Source: Bifidobacterium polysaccharolyticum (GTDB lineage: Bacteria > Actinomycetota > Actinomycetes > Actinomycetales > Bifidobacteriaceae). Taken from it: a stretch of 64,000 nucleotides of DNA. Under the pieces are notes generated by a model. The model was given only the letters and a program-made list of their open reading frames with translations, did not search any database and had not been told where the DNA came from. This document shows, piece by piece, positions 25,101-32,730 of this stretch (the first letter of the stretch is position 1; every line of letters starts with the position of its first letter). The stretch spans positions 310,001-374,000 of the forward strand of contig NZ_JACFQG010000001.1 of NCBI RefSeq assembly GCF_016101585.1, written 5' to 3'. The position numbers were made by a program, and so were the translations under genes.

Positions 25101-26151
25101 ATCGTGGCTATCTGAGAACGTTAATCCGCTCTACAGCAAACCAGGCTCTTTAACCTCAGAAACCTTGCTATCTGATCAGACCGGTGGTATTAAACATGTG
25201 ATTCCTAGAAGTGTGCGTTTATAACTTCGTAAGCTGTGACATGCAGTTTTTTCTTAATATTCTTACATTTTTAGCGTTCAGCAGGAGTACATTGCTATGC
25301 GCTTATATAGCGTCTCTATCCCCCCTGGAGAACCAATGGCGGTATCAAAAGAATGCTTGAATTCAGCGACACATATAAGATATAACAAGATTGAATAAAA
25401 CGGCCGGCTTACCATATTTATTCGCATGTGGAGCTGAAATGCGTGTCGTCCGGATAATTGAATGGGATAACAACAGCAACTACCGGCCTTATTGACAAGA
25501 GCGCATCGTGAATTGAAGCGCATACACGTTCAAGACTAAACCTTGCAATATCAGCCTAGCCTATCAGTTTGATATGCAGACTTTATCGGATACGAGAGTA
25601 ATCATGACCGGTACCCTCTGTTCGTTAATGCCTGCTGTTGAGTTGTGATCTGGATAGATTGAGAACACGAACTCAGGGCTGTAAGGATATCAGTAAGATG
25701 CCATAGCCAGGAAATGGACAACCCTGATGATCCAAGAGAACGTCCTAGCCGCCACATCAGCGAACGTCCCGATAAGGGAGTGCATACTCCGAGGCAAGAC
25801 CTCGTCTTTTTAATGGGTATAAGAAAAGAGCACTTTCCTCTGCCGAAGCGATGCTGGATTAGAATACAAAAAATCGCAAACAATTTACATGTTGACAGCG
25901 CGAACGCTGAAAAAATAAAACTGCGCTAATAATTCACGAAAATGAATCCTGACCATACGGTGTTATTACTAATAACGCATAGTTAAAGGGTGGGCGAAGT
26001 TTGATGACAATGATATGGATTCATTCCTTGACATGTACTCGCCCTATACCAGTGATGGTAGTGTGTAGACTGCTTTTGTCGTCCAGCCAATCTCACTAAA
26101 ATCTAATCGCCAATATTAGGCGCAGGCCGATACCAGTGAAAAGGGGTATCT
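25101..26151. other. Long noncoding stretch after the McrBC genes
   Basis: About 1,050 bases without a gene I can support. A short frame with a good ribosome site (GGAG before ATG at 25336) encodes 20 residues (MAVSKECLNSATHIRYNKIE) and may be the truncated start of a lost gene. A 15-bp palindrome GTTATTA-C-TAATAAC lies at 25962-25976. GATACC (26129-26134) and GGTATC (26145-26150) enclose the ribosome site of the next gene. The rest looks like degraded accessory DNA. Confidence 0.45.
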
Positions 26152-26394
26152 ATGAAAGTGGTTGCGATAATAATGAATGTTGCGAGCATATTTGGTTTAG
26201 CTGTCACAGCTGCCATACAAATTCGAGCTGGCTATTACAGCGACGAGCACTCTAGCCTCTTTACTCAGTTCGATTCGACGCAATCAGATCTTGCATGGAT
26301 TTGTGCCTTGCTATTTTTCATTCTTTTCGTATTATCACTTTCAACACTGATTTACTTTGTCGAACAAGCAAAACGGAAGTCACCGAATCAATAA
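26152..26394 (+). CDS. Small hypothetical membrane protein
   Basis: An 80-residue protein with two membrane helices: residues about 3-25 (VVAIIMNVASIFGLAVTAA) and 47-70 (LAWICALLFFILFVLSLSTL). An acidic loop (YYSDEHSSLFTQFDSTQSD) separates them and the tail is basic. The ATG has AAAAGGGG five bases upstream, a convincing ribosome site enclosed by GATACC/GGTATC inverted arms. It stands alone in gene-poor DNA between the McrBC genes and the ABC-F gene. No family is recognised and no function can be assigned. Confidence 0.6.
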   Translation: MKVVAIIMNVASIFGLAVTAAIQIRAGYYSDEHSSLFTQFDSTQSDLAWICALLFFILFVLSLSTLIYFVEQAKRKSPNQ

Positions 26395-27649
26395 GCACAC
26401 CTTTAACGAATCCTGTTCCACACCAAGAATACGTTTCATAAATGTCGTGTCACCTGCCGCTGAAGGCAGAAACTACAGCATTTTATAGCTTTGTCCCTAT
26501 CAAAATCTCTGGCAATAACGCTAGGTATAGAACAATAGAAGCCTTGCAAGAACTCGTCATCAGCAAATCCAACAGTATTATATGTCAGGCGAGTTTGTAT
26601 AACACACTCACTAAAGGCTTTCAAACAACTTCTTACTTGCAATTCAGATGTCTTGCCGGACCTACGGGATTTTGACACGCGCCCCTCCAAGAGAAGGCCG
26701 CTGTACTTGTGCGTGCTAGTTACCTTTGACTGTTGCCAGTATCAACTAGAATTCAGGCGATGCTAGCAAGCTCCCACTACTAATTTATACGAGCTGAAGT
26801 AGATAGTTGGTGCACCATTGTGCCATATCGATTTTTCTATGATTTTCGAAAGATAATAGACAGAAATCCTTGCTGTTTGACAAATCTTAGCGTAACTATA
26901 CTCAACTTCCTAGAGATGGAATGATACCGAGGAATGGAAAATTAGACATTTACGGACATAATTGTTAACTCGCTATATGTTGAATATCAGAAAATGCTGG
27001 CCAATTAGTAACTCCATTTTACTGACATACCCGGTCATTCTTGCAGTCTAAGTAAGTAACTTTTGGCTATGGCAATCATCGAAAATCGTAGCGGATCAGC
27101 GACCAGAGCCCTGTCAAACTACATCAACCCGACCAACTCCCGAGTTCGCAACAACTATGTATGAGAATCAAAATCTCGTTGATTCCTCAACTAATCCTCT
27201 GCAGGCAACTCGGTAAACCAATATCGGGCTGAAACACGGTGCGAATGAGGAGACTCCAGATTAGAGTTGGGAGAAGAGCGCTATTTGGAAGGCCTGCCCC
27301 ATATGCCAAGGCAGTCCGAGTGAAAGAGGACATCGACTTGCGTCTGTGATGAGACAGTTGCCCAGACGGTCAGCTAGACCGTCAGAACTGGTGAGCTTTG
27401 TTCCAATCCGCCACCCGCGCAAAGTGATCAAAGTACGAGCTCCCCGGTTATTCGCGGTGACTGTCTCCAGAAGGGGAGTCTTCAGGCCAAAACTTCTGTC
27501 ACTCGTATTCTCGCCATCCACTGCAACATGCCCACATGATGCCAACGGGCCAAAGCTACAAGGTGACGGGCTGAGAAACTGATCGACCAGTTACAGCCGA
27601 CGATTCCCCTGATGATGAACCAGACCGCATCACCATCAGAAGGAAACCC
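26395..27649. other. Long gene-poor stretch with a repeat copy and a hairpin
   Basis: About 1,250 bases. It contains the left copy of the diverged repeat (26664-26802) and a 7-bp-arm hairpin GACGGTC-AGCTA-GACCGTC (27365-27383). From about 27260 the composition returns to that of core genes, and 27261-27545 could be the ruin of a coding gene, but no family can be recognised in any frame. The ABC-F ribosome site AGAAGGAA is at the right end. Confidence 0.45.
26664..26802 (-). repeat. Left copy of a diverged ~140-bp repeat with a tRNA-3'-end-like edge
   Basis: Starting at ACGGGATTTTGAC, this copy aligns along its length with 29469-29610, sharing blocks such as GCTGTAC, GTGCTAG, ACTGTTG and GAGCTGAA. 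I estimate about 60-65 percent identity by eye. Read on the minus strand, the first part resembles the T-arm and acceptor end of a tRNA, but the stems are damaged. It looks like the decayed half of an attachment-site pair or a dispersed repeat. Confidence 0.5.
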
Positions 27650-29230
27650 ATGCAGAACCCTAGTGTCATCACCGTCACCGACCTCGGCTTCGCCTATCCG
27701 AGTAGCCCATCCGCCATTTTCGAGCATCTGTCCGCGACCCTTGACCGGGGCTGGACCGCCCTGCTCGGCGACAACGGCTGCGGTAAAACCACCTTGGCTC
27801 TGCTCCTGTGCGGACGCCTATCGCCGACCCAGGGAAGCATCAGCCCGAAACCAAGCAGCCTGGTCTGCGAATACTGCCCCCAGGACATCGCCGAGCAACC
27901 GCATAACCTGGACGATTTTGCCAACGACTGGTCACAACGGACCGTTGCCATCAGGCGGACCCTGGGCATAGCAGACGATTGGGTCTACCGGTATCCGACC
28001 CTCTCCGGCGGTGAGGCGAAGCGCCTGCAAGTGGCCTGCTCCCTCAGCCGGGAACCTGACCTGCTGGTCCTGGACGAGCCGACCAACCATGTGGATGCAG
28101 CGACCAGAACCCATATCGGCAAGGCCATGGACTGCTTCGCAGGCATCGGTCTATTGATCTCTCACGACCGGGCCCTGATCGACGCCAGCTGCCCTAGGTC
28201 GTTGGTTTTCCGCAAACGTCACATGCAGGCCGGCAATGTGCTGACGCTGACCCAGTTCAAAGGCAGGCTGGCGCAGATCGAGGAGCAGGAAAAGGCTGAA
28301 GACCGTCACGCCCAGGAGGAATTGGATGGCAACCACAAGGAATTGGACAGGCTTATGCGGTACAAGGCTGCCCGCTTCCAGAAACTCCAGCATGTGGATG
28401 CCATGAGACGGCAGGGAGGCCGGATCGACCCACACGACCACGACGCCCGGAACATTCACAAACTGGCCAGGCCCGGGGCCTCGGGAACTGCAGCTGCCCG
28501 CGGCTATCGGCAAGCTGACGCGCGCATCGCCGCGACCAGCAGAAAGACCGCCGACCTACAGACTGCCGCTAAACGCTATGACGGGAGCATGAGCCTGCAG
28601 ACCGAAGCCAGCCACAAACGTGAATTGGTCCGGGTTGATGGCGGCGACCTAAGTGACTGGATGGAAAGGCATGGTGTCGAAGACTTCCGCCTGTATCTGC
28701 GCGGGAATGCAGCTACAGACAGAGGGGCAGACAGCCAGCATGGTCCAGCCATAGAGACCATCAGCATCGGGCCGAAAGACCACATCGGCATCAGTGGGCC
28801 GAATGGACGGGGCAAATCCACCTTGCTCGAGCTGCTGGTCGCCGGTCTGCCCGCGGATCTACCGCGCCTGATCCTGCCCCAGATCATTGGCTCGGCACGA
28901 ATACACAAGGCCTTGGAGGACGCGGTCGCACTGCCGGAGACTCAGCGAAAGAAACTGATGACGGCATACGCCCAGCTCAACGCTGATCCAGAAGATCTCC
29001 TGGCCGGTCACGAACTCTCTGCAGGCGAAGGCCGCAAACTATTGCTGTGCCTGGGATTCTTGAAACATCCCCAGCTACTGATTCTGGACGAACCGACCAA
29101 TCATCTGGACCTTCGCTCCCAGGCAGCTCTAGCCGAGGTGCTGACACCCTACCAGGGAGCCCTAGTGGTCGTCTCCCACGATGAAGGCCTGCTGGACGCT
29201 GTAAGTTCGATTCGCTGGGAGGTCGAATGA
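27650..29230 (+). CDS. ABC-F family ATPase (ribosome-protection or translation-factor type)
   Basis: A 526-residue soluble protein with two ABC domains and no membrane segment. Domain 1 has Walker A GDNGCGKTT near residue 42, signature LSGGEAKRLQVA and LLVLDEPTNHVD. A helical linker rich in charged residues spans about 190-320 (VDAMRRQGGRIDPHDHDARN). Domain 2 has GPNGRGKST near 383, LSAGEGRKLLLCLG and LLILDEPTNHLD. ABC-F proteins bind the ribosomal E site; some (Lsa, Vga, Msr) dislodge antibiotics, others (EttA) tune translation. The isolated, accessory location favours a resistance-type member, but sequence alone does not decide. ATG is preceded by AGAAGGAA. Confidence 0.9.
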   Translation: MQNPSVITVTDLGFAYPSSPSAIFEHLSATLDRGWTALLGDNGCGKTTLALLLCGRLSPTQGSISPKPSSLVCEYCPQDIAEQPHNLDDFANDWSQRTVAIRRTLGIADDWVYRYPTLSGGEAKRLQVACSLSREPDLLVLDEPTNHVDAATRTHIGKAMDCFAGIGLLISHDRALIDASCPRSLVFRKRHMQAGNVLTLTQFKGRLAQIEEQEKAEDRHAQEELDGNHKELDRLMRYKAARFQKLQHVDAMRRQGGRIDPHDHDARNIHKLARPGASGTAAARGYRQADARIAATSRKTADLQTAAKRYDGSMSLQTEASHKRELVRVDGGDLSDWMERHGVEDFRLYLRGNAATDRGADSQHGPAIETISIGPKDHIGISGPNGRGKSTLLELLVAGLPADLPRLILPQIIGSARIHKALEDAVALPETQRKKLMTAYAQLNADPEDLLAGHELSAGEGRKLLLCLGFLKHPQLLILDEPTNHLDLRSQAALAEVLTPYQGALVVVSHDEGLLDAVSSIRWEVE

Positions 29231-29468
29231 TCGCGGGACATCAGGCAGCCCGATATGGGTGTGAAGGGTAGGGGACGCGAGTTAGTGAAATTCCAGTTGC
29301 ATTATGCCCTTCATATAAATATGCCACTCCCAATCCGCTACAGCGCGGTGCAGAAAAGAACGAATAACACCAGAAGGCCGATGATATACCAAATACACGC
29401 CCAACGTCAGGGAATACAAATAATGCCATGGTTTAAAACCTCGGGTTCGTTGTTATTTGGCCGTGCCG

Positions 29469-29610
29469 ACGGGATTTGAACCAGCAACCTCTTGTTGAGA
29501 AAAGCTGCTGTACGTGTGTACATGCTAGCTGCCCGTAACTGTTGTTAATAACGACTGGAATACTGCCTACACCATCGTGTTCCAAGCACTAGCTGATACA
29601 AGCTGAACTG
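29469..29610 (-). repeat. Right copy of the diverged repeat; contains a tRNA-3'-end-like segment
   Basis: On the minus strand the segment from about 29508 down to 29461 reads like the anticodon arm, T-arm and acceptor 3' strand of a tRNA: a seven-base loop CTCAACA, a T-loop TTCAAAT with an imperfect stem, then CGGCACGG followed by CCA. No matching 5' half is present. The homology with 26664-26802 extends beyond the tRNA-like part into about 90 bases of flank. This is what the scars of tRNA-directed integration can look like. Confidence 0.5.
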
Positions 29611-29739
29611 CTACGTCCGCCTTCGCCGGGGTCAGCAGCTTGGTAATAGGCACCAGGAGGCGGGTGTGGTTGGTGTGGTGTCGATAACCCGTCCGGGGCG
29701 TTTCCCTCCAACCTGTGTTTAGGTTGAATTATGCCGATA

Positions 29740-29758
29740 ATCCTTGAAAAACAAGGAT
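29740..29758 (+). promoter_or_regulatory. Palindrome upstream of the membrane Xre gene
   Basis: ATCCTTG (29740-29746), AAAAA, CAAGGAT (29752-29758), with 7-bp perfect arms, lies about 160 bases upstream of the start at 29916. No T-run follows on the plus strand, so an operator is more likely than a terminator. The natural candidate ligand is the Xre protein itself. Confidence 0.4.
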
Positions 29759-29915
29759 GTCAAAGACTTTAGACAGGGGAATTTTTGGCGGGTGAGGGGT
29801 TTGGTTGATAGCGTGAGGGGGGTCGGGCGTGCGCATGCCTCGATGATGCAGGCACATGGTCGTCAACCAACAATCGGACGGCGGACGATGGCCAGGGAAG
29901 GCGGGTGGCAGGGGT

Positions 29916-30506
29916 ATGGAACTGGGCAGTCAGATTCGCCGGTATCGCTCGGAGCGGGGCATGTCCCAGGACGATCTCGCCGGCAGGATATTCGTGTCCC
30001 GCCAGACCATATCCAACTGGGAGAACGACCGCACCTACCCGGACGTGCAGAACCTGCTCCTCCTGTCCAACCTCTTCGACGTGACCATCGACCAGCTGAT
30101 CAAAGGAGACCTCGACACCATGAAGCAGGCGCTCGATAAGGACGTACGGAGCATGAAGATCCTGAATATGATCCTCTATGGCCTGGCCGCGGGCATCTTC
30201 ATTGTGGATGGGTTGGTGCTGTATGGGGTTGCAGTTGCGAAGCGGGAGTGGCCGTGGTTGCTTTCACTCTTGGGGCTCCTCGCCCTCCTGGTCCTGTTGG
30301 GATTGATCGGCGGCCTTGAGGAGAATATCAAACGACGAAACGATATCCGCACCTACAGGGAGATCAAGGCTTTTCTGGCGGGTGAGGAGGTGGACCGGTC
30401 TGATCGTGGCCATATGCCCAGCCTGAAGAAGAGGCTGTTGTTGCTGCTGCTCGTAATGGTGGTCTGCGCTGTTGCCGGGTATGCTCTTGCGGCCCTGCTC
30501 TGGTGA
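29916..30506 (+). CDS. Membrane-anchored Xre-family regulator
   Basis: A 196-residue protein. Residues 5-60 form an Xre helix-turn-helix (IRRYRSERGMSQDDLAGRI, then FVSRQTISNWENDRTYPD), followed by a dimer helix (LSNLFDVTIDQLI). Two membrane helices lie near residues 90-135 and one more at the C terminus (LLLLLLVMVVCAVAGYALAAL). ATG at 29916 gives a start close to the first helix; in-frame codons upstream to 29856 would add an unrelated Arg-rich stretch. A DNA-binding domain tethered to the membrane suggests it responds to an envelope signal. No partner gene is adjacent. Confidence 0.85.
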   Translation: MELGSQIRRYRSERGMSQDDLAGRIFVSRQTISNWENDRTYPDVQNLLLLSNLFDVTIDQLIKGDLDTMKQALDKDVRSMKILNMILYGLAAGIFIVDGLVLYGVAVAKREWPWLLSLLGLLALLVLLGLIGGLEENIKRRNDIRTYREIKAFLAGEEVDRSDRGHMPSLKKRLLLLLLVMVVCAVAGYALAALLW

Positions 30507-30604
30507 CAGCCCTCCTCGGCCGGCAATAGGAAACGGGGCTTTACCTGTACCAACTGGCCTGATAAAGCCACGACTAGAAGTCAGCTTTGTCCCAGCAAGC
30601 AGCC

Positions 30605-30615
30605 GGGGGGGGGGG
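30605..30615. repeat. Homopolymer G11 tract
   Basis: Eleven consecutive G. It lies 68 bases from a second tract of similar length. Such runs are prone to slippage and, when near a promoter, can vary expression; here no promoter is clearly attached. Confidence 0.85.
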
Positions 30616-30683
30616 ATCTTCTTCTTGCTTTGGCCTCGAGTGCATTTAAGGTTCAGCCATCAGTCATCGGAGAGGCGACAGAA

Positions 30684-30695
30684 GGGGGGGGGGGG
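30684..30695. repeat. Homopolymer G12 tract
   Basis: Twelve consecutive G in noncoding DNA about 210 bases from tRNA-Pro. Length calls in such tracts are often unreliable. Confidence 0.85.
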
Positions 30696-30903
30696 CTCAT
30701 ACCAGCATGCAGCCTGTTATGCCATACAGCACACTTGACTCCGTGCAGTTCTATAAGCATTGTTTCGGCGTATAACACGAAACACAATGCGGCCGGCAAA
30801 AGCTGGGAGAGGACCTTGCATAAACGATGCGCCCGAAATGTGCCCGATTCCGGAAATAAGAATGGTTCCGAGGCGAAGGAGCCTTGGAACCATTGGTTTC
30901 TTG

Positions 30904-30977
<74 letters not shown>

Positions 30978-31103
30978 ACAGTGCATCAGCACCGAGTAGA
31001 GATATTAGCACAGCGAAGCTGGACCGACAATGGTCCGGCGAGTCCCTGCAGACGAGTCCAGACAGACCGGGTCACATGATCAACTTGCTATCATGTTTCT
31101 GGA

Positions 31104-31128
31104 CGGTCGACGCAACCCGCGTCGACCG
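31104..31128 (+). promoter_or_regulatory. Hairpin at the 5' end of the UGPase leader
   Basis: CGGTCGACGC (31104-31113), loop AACCC, GCGTCGACCG (31119-31128): 10 perfect base pairs, ending 28 bases before the start codon at 31157. A possible -10 TATCAT (31089-31094) lies just upstream, so the transcript would begin with this hairpin. No T-run follows. A role in mRNA stability or regulation is possible. Confidence 0.6.
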
Positions 31129-31156
31129 CAAGTCGTCCCAGCCCGGAAGGGGTTCC

Positions 31157-32587
31157 ATGAGCACAGACGTTTTCGACCTTTCGGCCGCGAAGATGCGAGA
31201 CAAGGGCATGAGCGAAGTCTCCATCAACCAGTTCAAGCAGCTTTACGAAACTTGGGAACGGGGAGACGCCAAGGCGTGCGTGCGCGAGAAGGATGTCACT
31301 CCGCTCAAGGACGTGCCCCGTACCAAAGATATCCACGACACCATGGACATGGACATGGCCCTGGATGCATTCTCCCGCACCGCCTTCATCAAGCTTAATG
31401 GAGGACTGGGCACCTCCATGGGCCTGGAGAAGGCCAAATCCCTGCTGCCCATCCGTCGCCACAAGGCCCGTCGCATGCGTTTCCTGGACATCATCATGGG
31501 CCAGGTGCTGACGGCCCGCAAGCGCCTAGGGGTTCCGCTGCCGCTGATCTTCATGAACTCCTTCCGCACCTCGCGCGACACCATGCGCGCGGTCAAGCAG
31601 GACCGCCGCTTTGTTCAGAATGACGTGCCCGTGGAGATCATTCAGCACATCGAGCCCAAGATCGACGCTGACACCGGCCGTCCTGTCGACTTCCCAGCCA
31701 ACCCCGACCTTGAATGGTGCCCTCCCGGCCATGGCGACATCTTCTCGACCATCTGGGAGACGGGCCTACTGGATACACTCAAGGAGCATGGAATCGACTA
31801 TCTGTTCATCTCTAACTCCGACAACCTGGGCGCCCGGCCTTCAAGGACCTTGGCCGGTTATTTCGCGCAGTCCGGAGCGCCCTTCATGATCGAGGTGGCC
31901 AAGCGCACCGATGCTGACCGGAAGGGCGGCCATATCGTTATCGATAAGGCCAGCGGACGCCTTATCCTGCGGGAGATGTCCCAGGTGGACCCGCACGACC
32001 GCAGCTCAGCCATGTCCATTCGCAAGCATCCCTACTTCAATACCAACAGCATCTGGGTCAGGGTCGATGCCCTGCGCGACAAGCTGACCGAATACAACGG
32101 CGTGCTGCCGCTGCCCATCATCGAGAATCGGAAGACCGTGGACCCCACCGATCCATCCACCCGCCCCGTGGTGCAACTGGAGACCGCCATGGGCTCTGCC
32201 GCCACGCTCTTCGAAGGGGCCATCTGCGTACAGGTGGACCGTATGCGCTTTCTGCCGGTCAAGACCACCGACGACCTATTCATCATGCGCTCCGACCGCT
32301 TCCATCTGACCGACTCCTATGAGATGGAGGATGGCAACTACGATTTCCCAAACGTTCAGCTGGATGAGCGCTACTACAAGTACATCGCCGACTTTGACGA
32401 GCGCTTCCCCTATGGGGTTCCCAGCCTGGCGGCCGCCAACTCGGTCACGATCGAAGGCGACTGGACCTTCGGCAGGGATGTGACCCTGTATGCTGATGCT
32501 CATCTGAGTGATCGGGGGCGCTCCTCATACGTGCCCAATGGTCAGTATGTGGGACCCCAGGGAATCGAACCGGACGAGTGGGTCTAA
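31157..32587 (+). CDS. UTP-glucose-1-phosphate uridylyltransferase, eukaryotic-type (UGPase)
   Basis: A 476-residue cytoplasmic enzyme that makes UDP-glucose from UTP and glucose-1-phosphate. The nucleotide-binding motif is KLNGGLGTSMGLEKAK at residues 79-94; PGHGDIFSTIWETG, FISNSDNLGA and the Lys in EVAKRTDADRKGGHI follow. These belong to the eukaryote-like UGPase family, not bacterial GalU. The ATG at 31157 has GGAAGGGG before it; longer frames upstream run into the tRNA. In bifidobacteria the product feeds the Leloir and galactose-salvage steps and cell-wall polysaccharides. Transcribed alone, with a leader hairpin. Confidence 0.95.
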   Translation: MSTDVFDLSAAKMRDKGMSEVSINQFKQLYETWERGDAKACVREKDVTPLKDVPRTKDIHDTMDMDMALDAFSRTAFIKLNGGLGTSMGLEKAKSLLPIRRHKARRMRFLDIIMGQVLTARKRLGVPLPLIFMNSFRTSRDTMRAVKQDRRFVQNDVPVEIIQHIEPKIDADTGRPVDFPANPDLEWCPPGHGDIFSTIWETGLLDTLKEHGIDYLFISNSDNLGARPSRTLAGYFAQSGAPFMIEVAKRTDADRKGGHIVIDKASGRLILREMSQVDPHDRSSAMSIRKHPYFNTNSIWVRVDALRDKLTEYNGVLPLPIIENRKTVDPTDPSTRPVVQLETAMGSAATLFEGAICVQVDRMRFLPVKTTDDLFIMRSDRFHLTDSYEMEDGNYDFPNVQLDERYYKYIADFDERFPYGVPSLAAANSVTIEGDWTFGRDVTLYADAHLSDRGRSSYVPNGQYVGPQGIEPDEWV

Positions 32588-32730
32588 GGCCAGTCTCAGC
32601 AGGGTTCAGCCTGTCAAGAAAAGGTACCGTATTTGGGTGTTTGGCTCCCACGGTCCTGAAAATCAATCTATGATAGATAAACGTGCGTTAGGCGCACTAA
32701 TACACAAATTTTAACGATACGCGAGGACTG

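Larger units (their letters stand above)
29231..29915. other. Gene-free stretch with the right repeat copy and an Xre-gene palindrome
   Basis: About 685 bases. It holds the right copy of the diverged repeat (29469-29610), then GC-rich sequence without a gene, then a palindrome ATCCTTG-AAAAA-CAAGGAT (29740-29758) upstream of the membrane-anchored Xre regulator. Confidence 0.5.
30507..30903. other. Intergenic stretch with two poly-G tracts
   Basis: About 400 bases between the Xre gene and tRNA-Pro. It contains G11 (30605-30615) and G12 (30684-30695). Reading frames crossing it are unlikely to be genes, because their codons simply follow the G runs and the tRNA. Confidence 0.5.

Noticed and set aside
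25336-25398. 20-residue frame MAVSKECLNSATHIRYNKIE with a good ribosome site
   Set aside because: Too short to defend as a gene; mentioned as a possible truncated remnant in the intergenic entry.
25714-25929. Plus-strand frame of 71 codons (MDNPDDPRERP)
   Set aside because: Ribosome site directly abuts the start, no recognisable family, and no neighbour suggests a function.
27261-27545. Possible coding remnant on the minus strand (94 codons)
   Set aside because: Composition is gene-like, but no family or transposase motif could be recognised in any frame.
29461-29510. A functional tRNA-Leu on the minus strand (loop CTCAACA, anticodon CAA)
   Set aside because: No D arm or 5' acceptor strand, a mismatched T stem, and no long variable arm as needed for Leu; treated as a tRNA-like fragment.
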